Source: Hyunsoonleella pacifica (GTDB lineage: Bacteria; Bacteroidota; Bacteroidia; Flavobacteriales; Flavobacteriaceae). Taken from it: DNA of 64,000 nucleotides. The stretch lies in contig NZ_SIRS01000007.1 of assembly GCF_004310335.1 (NCBI RefSeq), forward strand, positions 1 through 64,000, read 5' to 3'. The position numbers were made by a program, and so were the translations under genes. The notes under the pieces were generated by a model, which saw nothing but the letters and a program-made list of their open reading frames with translations, had not been told where the DNA came from and did not search any database. Shown here one piece after another: positions 52,614 to 60,697 of the stretch (its first letter is position 1; each line of letters starts with the position of its first letter).

Positions 52614-53276
52614 TTATATATTTTTAGTGTGATGAAAACGCTCTACAATCTCATCAAAGCTCTTAATCGTTTTTTTACACCAATCAATTCGCTTTTCTAA
52701 CTGTTCATTTTCAGATAATTGCCAAGGTATTTTAGTGATTTTCAACTCACTTGTAATATGCTGTAATATAATGGCAGCAGATACTGATATGTTTAAACTT
52801 TCTGTAAAACCTACCATTGGAATTTTTAAAAAGCTATCGGCTGCATTTAAAACCTCATCTGATAAGCCTTCAGTTTCCCGTCCAAAAAAAATACAAGCCT
52901 TCTCAGTAACATCAAAATCTTGTAAATCACAATCGTTTTTATGAGGTGTTGTAGCTACTATTTGATAGCCATTTTGTTTCAAATCTGTAATACAAGACTT
53001 TACAGAATTATATCTATTTAAATCTACCCACTTCTGAGCACCCATGGCTATTTCTCTGTCTATACGTTTAGTGTTTTGCTCTTCTATAATATTAACGTCT
53101 TGTATTCCAAACACATCACAACTTCTTATTACAGCACTAGTATTATGTAATTGGTACACATCTTCAATAGCAACAGTAAAATGTTTTGTACGCTGGGCAA
53201 GTACTTTTATAAATTTATTTCTTCTGTTTTCGGTTAAATATCCTTCTAAATGATGCAGTAAATCTTGATCTATCAT
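52614..53276 (-). CDS. TrmH-type tRNA/rRNA 2'-O-methyltransferase
   Basis: A SPOUT-fold methyltransferase that puts a methyl group on a ribose 2'-OH, most likely tRNA Gm18. The 220 residues carry motif 1 NTSAVIRSCDVFGIQDV (with the catalytic Arg), motif 2 IFFGRETEGLSDEV and motif 3 LKIPMVGFTESLNISVSAAIIL with the topological knot. The start is ATG 53276 (MIDQDLLHHL), four codons inside the open frame. The C-terminal extension resembles TrmH. The gene converges with the exported-protein gene seven bases away. Confidence 0.88.
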   Translation of the reverse strand: MIDQDLLHHLEGYLTENRRNKFIKVLAQRTKHFTVAIEDVYQLHNTSAVIRSCDVFGIQDVNIIEEQNTKRIDREIAMGAQKWVDLNRYNSVKSCITDLKQNGYQIVATTPHKNDCDLQDFDVTEKACIFFGRETEGLSDEVLNAADSFLKIPMVGFTESLNISVSAAIILQHITSELKITKIPWQLSENEQLEKRIDWCKKTIKSFDEIVERFHHTKNI

Positions 53277-53411
53277 GTAATTCAACAATATTTATTGGAT
53301 AAAGATACAATTTAACGCATGATGCATATAATTGGTGTTTTAAAGGTTGTTGAAGAGAATATTTTATTAGCTTTAGCATACCCTAAGTTATGTAGTGCAT
53401 AGAAAAATAAT

Positions 53412-54092
53412 ATGAAGAAAAAACATATAGTTATACTTACTGGTGCTGGCATGAGTGCTGAAAGTGGCGTAAAGACCTTTAGAGATGAAAACGGATTATG
53501 GGAAGGTCATGATGTTATGGAAGTAGCAACTCCCGAAGGGTTTGCGAAAAATCCAGAATTAGTTTTAGATTTTTATAATCAACGGCGACGACAGCTGTTT
53601 GAAGTTACCCCTAATGCTGCACATATAGATATTGCTAAATTAGAAAACGAACATAACATTACCATAATCACACAAAATGTTGATGACTTGCATGAACGCG
53701 CTGGTAGCACAAATGTAATACACTTACATGGCGAATTATTAAAAGTACGTAGCACCTTTGATTCAAATGATATACAAGAATGGAAAACTGATTTAGTTTT
53801 GGGAGATTTTTGTAAAAAAGGACATCAATTACGCCCACATATTGTTTGGTTTGGGGAAGATGTCCCGCTTATTGAAAAAGCTGCTCAAATTTGTGAAACA
53901 GCAGATATTTTATTAATTGTTGGGACATCTATGCAAGTGTATCCTGCTGCTGGTTTAATGCATTATGCACCAAGCAATACTCCTATTTATTTTATTGATC
54001 CAAAGCCCAATATTGAGAGTAACAACCGTATTACTGTAATTGCTGAAACAGCCACAGTTGGTATGCAAGAGTTTATTAATTTATTGAATTAG
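53412..54092 (+). CDS. Sir2 NAD-dependent deacylase, zinc-less variant
   Basis: Removes acyl groups from protein lysines, using NAD+. The 226 residues have the NAD-binding LTGAGMSAESGVKTFRDENGLWEG, TQNVDDLHERAGS, the catalytic histidine in HLHGE (H106) and GTSMQVYPAAGL. The Tyr-x-x-Arg pair of the SIRT5/CobB desuccinylase pocket is visible in FYNQRR (Y55, R58), favouring succinyl- or other acidic acyl-lysines. The four cysteines of the usual structural zinc site are missing: only C134 remains in that region (KVRSTF and GDFCKKGHQLRPHIVWFGE). I recall this from other Bacteroidota sirtuins as well. It is a single gene. Confidence 0.9.
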   Translation: MKKKHIVILTGAGMSAESGVKTFRDENGLWEGHDVMEVATPEGFAKNPELVLDFYNQRRRQLFEVTPNAAHIDIAKLENEHNITIITQNVDDLHERAGSTNVIHLHGELLKVRSTFDSNDIQEWKTDLVLGDFCKKGHQLRPHIVWFGEDVPLIEKAAQICETADILLIVGTSMQVYPAAGLMHYAPSNTPIYFIDPKPNIESNNRITVIAETATVGMQEFINLLN

Positions 54093-54142
54093 TACTTCCA
54101 ATATACATATATAAAACCTCATGTAAATATAGATCCGAATCT

Positions 54143-54296
54143 GCGTTAAGGATTGCAGCGGCATCCTTTTTTAAATTTTGAAAACCAAAGTTTATTTAGA
54201 ACTCATATCATTGAGGTTAGCACTTACAGCTCCCAATAATGATGTATTCTTTAAAAAAGATATAGCGGAAAGCCTGACCCCTTGTGGGTAACGCCC
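54143..54296 (+). repeat. Dispersed intergenic repeat, copy D
   Basis: The head is GCGTTAAGGATTGCAGCGGC then ATCC, and the tail TATAGCGGAAAGCCTGACCC then CTTGTGGGTAACGCCC. The interior is AT-rich and unrelated to the others. It lies between the convergent sirtuin and dehydrogenase genes; the tail ends 20 bases before the dehydrogenase stop codon. Confidence 0.7.
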
Positions 54297-54316
54297 AAAA
54301 CATCATAAAAATATTA

Positions 54317-55780
54317 TTATTGCTCTGGCACAAGCCTTATAAGTCTTCCTGGTCCTTCAACTAAAACGTACATATATCCGTCAATACCCATATGAACATC
54401 CCTAACACGACCTATATCGTTGAGTAACTCTTCATGCCCTATAACTTCATTTCCGTTCATTTTTAAACGATGTAAATATCTAAATTTTAAAGACCCTACG
54501 AAAAGATCATTTTGCCATTTGCCATAAAAGTTACCAGACATAAAATCCATACCACATGGCGCAATTGAGGGCACCCAATAGTGAATTGGTTGTTCCATTC
54601 CCGCCATTGCAGTTTGATCTGTAATAGGTGTCCCATTATAATTAATACCGTAAGTAATTGTAGGCCAACCATAATTATTTCCAGAATCTAAAATATTAAT
54701 TTCATCGCCTCCTTGAGGGCCATGCTCTCCCTCCCAAATAGCACCAGTAACGGGATGTTTTGTTAAACCTTGAGGGTTTCTAACGCCATAGCTAAAAACA
54801 GACCATTCGTGATCTTGCATATTGTAAAATGGATTATCAGTTGGTATTGTCCCGTCATCCACTAACCTATGCACCTTGCCTACACCATTATTTAAAGCTT
54901 GAGGATACGTATCTCTATTACCACGGTCTCCTACTGTTACATAAAGGTAACCTGCATTATCAAATACCAATCTTGAACCAAAATGGTTTCCACTAGTAAG
55001 ATATGGTAAGGCCGTAAAAATTTCCTGGCCCCCTTCTAAAGTATTGCCAGACAAACGTCCACGCGCTACAGCTGTTGTCCTTTGATTGGAGTTATTTGGG
55101 TTTGGGCTAGAATAAGATAAATATATATAAGTATTATTCTCAAAATCAGGATGCAACGTTACATCTAGTAAACCGCCTTGACCTTGTGCAACAACATTGG
55201 GAGTACCGCTAATTTCTGATATTACACCTTCACTGGTAACCCTAAAAAGGTTTCCTTCTCGTTGTGTAACTAAAAAATCTCCGTTTGGTAGCTGTACCAT
55301 ACCCCAAGGCACACCGTTAATTTCATTAGTTATTGTTTCTAATCTAAAAATAAGATCGTCTGATTCTATAATCCCAGAAAGGTTAGGGTTTTCAACTTCA
55401 ATATCAGCTTTGGTTTTCCCTTCGATTTCTTGAAGAATATAATCTGCCAAATCCTTTATTTCTTGTGTAGAAAACGTGTTTTCGTAAGCAGGCATACCAT
55501 TGGGCTCATATCCAACAGTAATGGAGTTAGCAATATCGGCAGAGGCATTGCCATATAGCCATTGCCTTTCTATAAAAGACTCAAATTTCTGTCCATGACA
55601 ACCACCACAATGGTTTGTATAATTTACAGCTGCTTTAGTTAAGTCAGTTACTACTTCTTCCTCCTCTTCTTCTTGTAAATCATCTTGACTAGTAGTCTCT
55701 GTTTGATTAGAGCAATTAAATACAAAAGTAATGAGGAGAACGCTTAAAAAAGCTAATTTAAAATGGTTAAGATATTTCAT
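54317..55780 (-). CDS. Cytochrome c-PQQ sugar dehydrogenase fusion lipoprotein
   Basis: 487 residues with a lipoprotein signal (LLITFVFNCSNQTE) and an acidic linker. A small cytochrome c domain follows (about 45-125, haem motif CGGCH, axial Met region NGMPAYENTFS). The rest is a six-bladed propeller of the glucose/sorbosone dehydrogenase family (WGMVQLPNGDFLVTQREGN, QGGLLDVTLHPDFENNTYIY, WEGEHGPQGGDEINIL, NYGWPTITYG). It should oxidise a sugar with PQQ in the periplasm and pass electrons to its own haem. No PQQ synthesis genes are here. The substrate is uncertain. Confidence 0.88.
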   Translation of the reverse strand: MKYLNHFKLAFLSVLLITFVFNCSNQTETTSQDDLQEEEEEEVVTDLTKAAVNYTNHCGGCHGQKFESFIERQWLYGNASADIANSITVGYEPNGMPAYENTFSTQEIKDLADYILQEIEGKTKADIEVENPNLSGIIESDDLIFRLETITNEINGVPWGMVQLPNGDFLVTQREGNLFRVTSEGVISEISGTPNVVAQGQGGLLDVTLHPDFENNTYIYLSYSSPNPNNSNQRTTAVARGRLSGNTLEGGQEIFTALPYLTSGNHFGSRLVFDNAGYLYVTVGDRGNRDTYPQALNNGVGKVHRLVDDGTIPTDNPFYNMQDHEWSVFSYGVRNPQGLTKHPVTGAIWEGEHGPQGGDEINILDSGNNYGWPTITYGINYNGTPITDQTAMAGMEQPIHYWVPSIAPCGMDFMSGNFYGKWQNDLFVGSLKFRYLHRLKMNGNEVIGHEELLNDIGRVRDVHMGIDGYMYVLVEGPGRLIRLVPEQ

Positions 55781-55941
55781 AGCAGATAGGTTTTGGGGTT
55801 GCCGCTAGCTCTGATCTAAATCCTAAAAAACACAAGTTTATAGAACTAACAGTCTAACAATTTTGCAATACTAATATAACGAATTTTATTGTTAAATTAT
55901 TGCAAATCAAAATACTATATCATTTTTTCAATTAAAACGGA

Positions 55942-56739
55942 CTACCATTCTCGTAGTTTATCTAATTCAAGCTGGGCTTTCAACTCTTTTTCTGGAATAA
56001 CTTTTAGGAAAGATGGATGCTGCTCAATAGCAAATTCTATTTTCTTTACAATTTCATCAGTAGTTTCATTATCGTAATCAATCTCTAAAGGCGCTTTTAT
56101 TTCCATACTTTGTAGTATGTTTTTCTTTTTTATGCGAAGCCCTTTCTTATCGAACGAACGTCTAAAACCATCTATTACAATAGGAACAACAATAGGTTTA
56201 TAGCGCTTTATAATATGTGCTGTACCCTTTCTAATGGGCTTAAATGGTGTTGTGGTGCCTTGCGGAAAAGTAATCACCCAACCATCATCTAGCGCTTTCC
56301 CTATATTAGAAATATCACTCATTTTAACCTGTCGCTGTACATCTTTACCTTCTGAACGCCATGTACGCTCTATACTCACTGACCCCACATAAGCGAGAAC
56401 TTTTGGCAATAAACCAGCCTTCATAGTTTCTTTAGCCGCTACATAATATATATTGAGTTTTGGATTCCAGAGGTAACCTACATTTTTTATAGAATCTGTA
56501 CGTCCACTTAAACTCGCATTAAACACATGAAACATTGCTACAACATCTGCAAAATAGGTTTGATGATTAGATATAAAAAGTACCTTTCTATCCGGAAGAC
56601 CTTTTATAATTTCCGAGCCTTCTATTTGTAGCTCGTTAAACCCTCTAAAACGTCTGTGGGTCATGGCTCCTAAAATACGAATGAGCCATTTTTTGAGAAA
56701 TAATATGTGTCCGAAAGGATTTTTTTTAAACAATCCCAT
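55942..56739 (-). CDS. 1-acylglycerol-3-phosphate acyltransferase-like, variant motif
   Basis: 265 residues of the PlsC family, which acylates lysophosphatidate in membrane lipid synthesis. The catalytic box reads SNHQTYFADV (H59 and D65), that is H-x5-D instead of the usual H-x4-D. The substrate motif reads FPQGTTTPFKPIRKG (Q160 in place of the usual Glu). Both changes look deliberate rather than damaged, since the rest is intact (VVPIVIDGFRRSF). It may be a diverged Bacteroidota acyltransferase with another acceptor, such as an aminolipid precursor. It is separated from the Nudix gene by 49 bases and probably cotranscribed. Confidence 0.78.
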   Translation of the reverse strand: MGLFKKNPFGHILFLKKWLIRILGAMTHRRFRGFNELQIEGSEIIKGLPDRKVLFISNHQTYFADVVAMFHVFNASLSGRTDSIKNVGYLWNPKLNIYYVAAKETMKAGLLPKVLAYVGSVSIERTWRSEGKDVQRQVKMSDISNIGKALDDGWVITFPQGTTTPFKPIRKGTAHIIKRYKPIVVPIVIDGFRRSFDKKGLRIKKKNILQSMEIKAPLEIDYDNETTDEIVKKIEFAIEQHPSFLKVIPEKELKAQLELDKLREW

Positions 56740-56788
56740 GTACTGCTATCTTGTTAGAGTTGGACGGCAAAGGTAATAAAACTATTAT

Positions 56789-57430
56789 CTATGTCAATTT
56801 TGTAAGTACATCTTTAACTTCGCTTAACATCATAGCTGTTGCCCCCCAAACAATAAACCCATTAAGAACAAATGCAGGTACCTCTATACCAATACTATAT
56901 GAAGTTTTCATGGTAGTTTGAGTAAAGTTGTCATCATTCATTAAATCAGATAATTTTACTTCAATTATTTGTTCAACTTCATTTTCCTCCTTTTTAAAAA
57001 CAGGAGGTTTCTCTAAAATACCAACAAAAGGCTGTACACAAAAATTACTTGGTGGTATATACACTTGAGATAATGGTCTTATCACTTCAATATCTGATAT
57101 TGGCACACCAACTTCCTCAAATGTTTCTCTCAAGGCAGTTTCTTCTATATTTTTGTCATCTGGTTCTAACTTCCCTCCCGGAAAGGATACTTGAGCAGAA
57201 TGTACGCCTTTATAGGTTTTTCGTAACATAAGCACAAAATATGTTTCATTTATATTATTCGGATAAAATAATGCCAGAACTCCAGCTCTTTTAGCATTTT
57301 CTAGCTGTTCTTTCGAGTATTTTGCAAAATCTTTTCTAGTTGGCGGCACCATTTTAAAATGTGATGATTCGGCTGGTAGCTCTATATTTTTTATTTTTGA
57401 AAGCAATGTTACGAACTCATCAAAATTCAT
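56789..57430 (-). CDS. Nudix hydrolase, CoA pyrophosphatase type
   Basis: 213 residues with a Nudix box in VSFPGGKLEPDDKNIEETALRE, continuing TFEEVGV, preceded by the Nudix CoA signature LMLRKTYKGVHSAQVSFPGG. It probably cleaves CoA or acyl-CoA to phosphopantetheine and 3',5'-ADP. The later segment VYIPPSNFCVQPFVG fits the family. Its ATG is just five bases from the ATG of the divergent PPIase gene. Confidence 0.88.
   Translation of the reverse strand: MNFDEFVTLLSKIKNIELPAESSHFKMVPPTRKDFAKYSKEQLENAKRAGVLALFYPNNINETYFVLMLRKTYKGVHSAQVSFPGGKLEPDDKNIEETALRETFEEVGVPISDIEVIRPLSQVYIPPSNFCVQPFVGILEKPPVFKKEENEVEQIIEVKLSDLMNDDNFTQTTMKTSYSIGIEVPAFVLNGFIVWGATAMMLSEVKDVLTKLT
57392..57399 (+). promoter_or_regulatory. 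-7 candidate for the PPIase gene inside the Nudix ORF
   Basis: TATTTTTG fits TAnnTTTG and ends 36 bases before the PPIase ATG at 57436. It lies within the first codons of the opposite Nudix gene, the only place a promoter can be given the five-base gap. No good TTG at -33. Confidence 0.35.
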
Positions 57431-57435
57431 TCTTT

Positions 57436-58134
57436 ATGCGTATTATAGTTTTGTTAAGTCTCTTTTTATGTCTTTTCAATTGTGAAGATAAACAATCTAA
57501 AAGCAAAGCAAAAGATACTACTACAGTAAAAAAGCAAGCAAAAAAGATAAAGGATACTATAACAAAGAAAGCTGAAGAATTTCCTTTACTAGACAGTAAA
57601 ATGGCAATGGAATTCTTTTTACAATACGATACAGAAAACAAAGAAAATAAAGTTAGAATTTCTACAGATTATGGTGATATAGACATTCTATTATTTAACG
57701 AAACCAAATTCCACCGATCAAACTTCATCTACTTAACTAAAAGACACTATTTTGATAACACACAATTCTTTAGGGTAATTAATAACTTTATGATACAAGG
57801 TGGTAATGGAGATGATATGGCAACTGCAATTAAGCGACGAAAAATTGGGAAATATTTACTCCCAAGAGACACGAATAGAGGTTTTAAACACGATCGTGGT
57901 ACGGTTTCAATGCCTAGCAGTGATATCGAAAACCCACACAAATTAGCATCTCCTTATCAATTTTTTATAGTACAACAAAACGGTGGTGCACATCATTTAA
58001 ATGGCGACTACACTGTTTTTGGTAAAGTAATAAAAGGAATGGATGTTGTAGATAAAATTGCAGCAGTAAAAACCGACGAAGCTGATTGGCCACTTAAAAA
58101 TGTATTTATAAAAAAAGTAGAAATTCTAGAATAA
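57436..58134 (+). CDS. Cyclophilin-type PPIase lipoprotein
   Basis: 232 residues: a lipoprotein signal (MRIIVLLSLFLCLFNCEDKQ), a lysine-rich linker (KSKAKDTTTVKKQAKKIKD) and a cyclophilin domain (about 65-230). Visible elements are VRISTDYGDIDILLF, FRVINNFMIQGGNGDD, GTVSMPSS, QFFIVQQNG, and HHLNGDYTVFGKVIKGMDVVDKI. It isomerises prolyl bonds, likely in envelope proteins. The open frame begins 25 codons upstream inside the Nudix gene, but the lipoprotein signal fixes the start at 57436. Confidence 0.88.
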   Translation: MRIIVLLSLFLCLFNCEDKQSKSKAKDTTTVKKQAKKIKDTITKKAEEFPLLDSKMAMEFFLQYDTENKENKVRISTDYGDIDILLFNETKFHRSNFIYLTKRHYFDNTQFFRVINNFMIQGGNGDDMATAIKRRKIGKYLLPRDTNRGFKHDRGTVSMPSSDIENPHKLASPYQFFIVQQNGGAHHLNGDYTVFGKVIKGMDVVDKIAAVKTDEADWPLKNVFIKKVEILE

Positions 58135-58137
58135 ACA

Positions 58138-58746
58138 CTACGTTTCCTTAGTATAAATATTTGGTAAAGTTATTTTAAATTTTACGGCAAGTAATCTAGA
58201 TATAATAACAACCAAACCAGAAATTATAAATACAAAATCCGTCTTTATTGGGAATTCTATTAAAACAAAATATGTTAAACCACCCAAAATGCAAGCAGTA
58301 GCATAAATTTCTTTTCTAAAAATCACAGGAATTTCATTGCATAAAATATCACGTATTACACCACCAAAACTAGCAGTCATAGTACCTAAAGCTATACAAA
58401 TAATAGGATGTAAATTAGCATTTAATCCTTTCTCTATACCAACTACAGTATATAAACCAATACCAATGGTATCAAATAAAAACAAAGAAGTTCTCAAGTA
58501 ATTTATCTTTTTTCTAAAAATTATGGCAAAAACAGCAGAAGCCAGAATAGCATACGTATAATTCATATCTAACATCCAACTTACAGGTGTATTTCCAATT
58601 AATAAATCCCTAAGCGTACCACCGCCAACAGCAGTTACAAATGCTATAATAAGTATACCAAATACATCCATTCTCTTGTGGAAAGCAACCAATACACCAG
58701 ATATTGCAAAAGCAATGGTTCCTAATATGTCTAAAGTGTAAAACAT
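58138..58746 (-). CDS. TRIC/UPF0126-family membrane protein (YicG-like)
   Basis: 202 residues with seven hydrophobic segments and the two-fold repeat of the UPF0126 family (AFVTAVGGGTLRDLLIGNTPVSWM and TMTASFGGVIRDILCNEIPVIF), each with the GGG.RD signature. Family members have been structurally likened to trimeric intracellular cation channels; one relative has been tied to glycine uptake, so the substrate is open. The gene ends three bases from the convergent PPIase gene. Confidence 0.87.
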   Translation of the reverse strand: MFYTLDILGTIAFAISGVLVAFHKRMDVFGILIIAFVTAVGGGTLRDLLIGNTPVSWMLDMNYTYAILASAVFAIIFRKKINYLRTSLFLFDTIGIGLYTVVGIEKGLNANLHPIICIALGTMTASFGGVIRDILCNEIPVIFRKEIYATACILGGLTYFVLIEFPIKTDFVFIISGLVVIISRLLAVKFKITLPNIYTKET

Positions 58747-58762
58747 TGTAATTTATTATTAT

Positions 58763-58846
58763 GGCGTTACCCACAAGGGGTCAGGCTTTCACTACTCAAT
58801 CCCTCCTGCGTCGGGGATTTCAAACATGCCGTTCAATCCTTAACGC
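58763..58846 (-). repeat. Dispersed intergenic repeat, copy E
   Basis: Read on the minus strand, the head is GCGTTAAGGATTGAACGGC and the tail AAAGCCTGACCCCTTGTGGG then TAACGCC, almost the same tail as copy D. At 84 bp it is the shortest copy. The tail ends 17 bases before the start codon of the UPF0126 gene. Confidence 0.65.
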
Positions 58847-58893
58847 ACTTATCTGCTAAGATCTTTTCAATCTTAATGATTTTTCTTTTTGAG

Positions 58894-58959
58894 ATCACGC
58901 CTTTGGCGTGATAAGCAATTCGCACGCTATAACAGCCAATTACATTGGCTGCTATAGCG
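58894..58959. repeat. Two strong hairpins downstream of the RDD gene
   Basis: ATCACGCC/GGCGTGAT (58894-58912, 3-base loop) is followed by a 16-bp inverted repeat, CGCTATAACAGCCAAT (58925-58940) with ATTGGCTGCTATAGCG (58944-58959), one mismatch, 3-base loop. They lie directly after the RDD stop on the minus strand, without a strong U-run next to the large stem. They may stabilise or end the RDD transcript. Confidence 0.6.
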
Positions 58960-58969
58960 GCCTCTCTGC

Positions 58970-59689
58970 TTACATGTCTTGAGTATAAAAATTATAATCT
59001 TTCAAAATTACATCTATAAACTCAATATCGCTGCTTTGCTTTACTTCTTTAATACCTACAACCTCAATAAGCTTAGTTCTAAGTTTTATTAAAGTTGAAT
59101 AGTCTTTAGCTGCTCTAGCCCTTGTAAATGTATCTTTAATAATACGCGCATCATTATCAGAAAGTTTAATAACATTGGGATATGTGGGTTTGTAATCCGT
59201 CTTTAATTGCTCTAAAATGGTATGGCTTATATTAACCTTATCCTTCAAGCTAATCACTCCAGTACCCGCAGCCATATCTCCAATACGTTGAAGTTTTTTA
59301 CTAAAAATAATCACAAAAAAGCCAATACCAAATATCCAAACATCTACAATTCTAAAAAACCAACGCACTACATAATCTGAAAAAGTTGCTTGAAACCCAT
59401 CAATTTTTACCACTCTAATTTTTAAAGCCCTCTTCCCAAGAGTTTGTCCATCTAAAAACGTTTCTAAAGCCAATGTATAAAACATCACAGGGAAACTCAA
59501 CACTGTATTAATACCTATTTGTGACCACTCATCCATGCCCTCAAATACTCCAAAAACTTTATTTAAAATAAGTAAGTAGCCAATTTTTATGGCTGTATCA
59601 ATAATAAAAGCAACCAATCGTTCTCCAACTCCAGCTGCGGTAAACTTTATTTTTACATTTTGAGTCGTGTTAATTTGTAACTCTGACAT
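58970..59689 (-). CDS. RDD-family membrane protein
   Basis: 239 residues from ATG 59689 (MSELQINTTQNVKIKF); the frame is open 17 codons further, into the divergent gene, without support. The RDD domain (about 15-165) has the signature arginine in GVGERLVAFIIDTAIKIGYL, the aspartates in DGQTLGKRALKIRVV, and membrane segments FPVMFYTLALETFL and VVRWFFRIVDVWIFGIGFFVIIF. The C-terminal part is soluble and helical. Function unknown, but this gene type is usually found beside SpoIIM/MoxR/DUF58 genes, as here. The SpoIIM start is 24 bases away on the other strand. Confidence 0.85.
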   Translation of the reverse strand: MSELQINTTQNVKIKFTAAGVGERLVAFIIDTAIKIGYLLILNKVFGVFEGMDEWSQIGINTVLSFPVMFYTLALETFLDGQTLGKRALKIRVVKIDGFQATFSDYVVRWFFRIVDVWIFGIGFFVIIFSKKLQRIGDMAAGTGVISLKDKVNISHTILEQLKTDYKPTYPNVIKLSDNDARIIKDTFTRARAAKDYSTLIKLRTKLIEVVGIKEVKQSSDIEFIDVILKDYNFYTQDM

Positions 59690-59713
59690 TTTATATTTTA
59701 ATTTATCTCGTAT

Positions 59714-60697
59714 ATGAGAGAAGTTGCATTTATTAAGCAAAATAAAGAAAAATGGCTGAGTTTTGAGACTGCTATTTTTAATAATGATTTTAAAGACCCT
59801 GACGAACTTGCCTCAAACTACATTCAACTCGTAAACGATTTAGCTTACGCACAAACCTACTACCCTAAAAGTAAGGTAATTACCTATTTAAATCAGCTAG
59901 CAGCTAAAGCATTTCAAAAAATTTACAAAACTAAAAGACAAGATACTAATAGGATTATTGGATTTTGGAAAACAGAGGTGCCTCTAATTTGCTACCAATA
60001 CCGTAAATTTATTTACGTTGCTTTTATCGTTTTTACAGTATTTACACTAATTGGAGTTATATCTGCAGCCAATAACGCTGAATTTCTAAGATCAGTTGTT
60101 GGCGATAATTATGTTGACCAAACCATAGCAAATATTGAAGCTGGCGATCCTGTTGCTGTATATAAAAGTGGCAGTAATTGGGGGAGTTTTATTGGTATAA
60201 CAATAAATAATCTTCGTGTTGGGATTATTGCATTTATACTCGGCGTGTTTTTAGGTATTGGAACACTATATATTATGTTTAAAAACTGTATCATGCTAGG
60301 TTCTTTTCAATACTTCTTCTATGAAAAAGAAGTGTTTTGGGAAAGTGTTCGAGGTATTTGGATACATGGTGCTATGGAAATATTTGCTATAGTTATAGAA
60401 TGTGCAGCTGGTCTAATTTTAGGTGCTAGTATTTTATTTCCTGCAACGCACTCTCGTTATACGTCATTCAAATCTGGCGCCAAAACAGGCATAAAAATTC
60501 TGATTAGCACATTCCCTTTTACGTTTTCTGCAGGGTTTCTAGAAGGTTTCATTACCAGATATTCTAATATTATGCCCAATTGGCTATCTGTAGGCATCAT
60601 CTTAGTAACCTTATCTGTAATAAGTTACTATTATTTAATTTACCCATTTAAAGTTCAAAAACAAATTACTCAAACCCCTTTATCTACTGTAATTTAA
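59714..60697 (+). CDS. SpoIIM-family (stage II sporulation M-like) membrane protein
   Basis: 327 residues. An N-terminal cytoplasmic part (MREVAFIKQNKEKWLSFETA) is followed by about five or six membrane helices (FIYVAFIVFTVFTLIGVISAA, NLRVGIIAFILGVFLGIGTLYIMFKN, WIHGAMEIFAIVIECAAGLILGASI). This matches DUF95/SpoIIM proteins, which in non-sporulating Bacteroidota pair with RDD and MoxR genes. Its role here is probably in envelope organisation rather than sporulation. The stop overlaps the next start by one base (TAATG). Confidence 0.85.
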   Translation: MREVAFIKQNKEKWLSFETAIFNNDFKDPDELASNYIQLVNDLAYAQTYYPKSKVITYLNQLAAKAFQKIYKTKRQDTNRIIGFWKTEVPLICYQYRKFIYVAFIVFTVFTLIGVISAANNAEFLRSVVGDNYVDQTIANIEAGDPVAVYKSGSNWGSFIGITINNLRVGIIAFILGVFLGIGTLYIMFKNCIMLGSFQYFFYEKEVFWESVRGIWIHGAMEIFAIVIECAAGLILGASILFPATHSRYTSFKSGAKTGIKILISTFPFTFSAGFLEGFITRYSNIMPNWLSVGIILVTLSVISYYYLIYPFKVQKQITQTPLSTVI

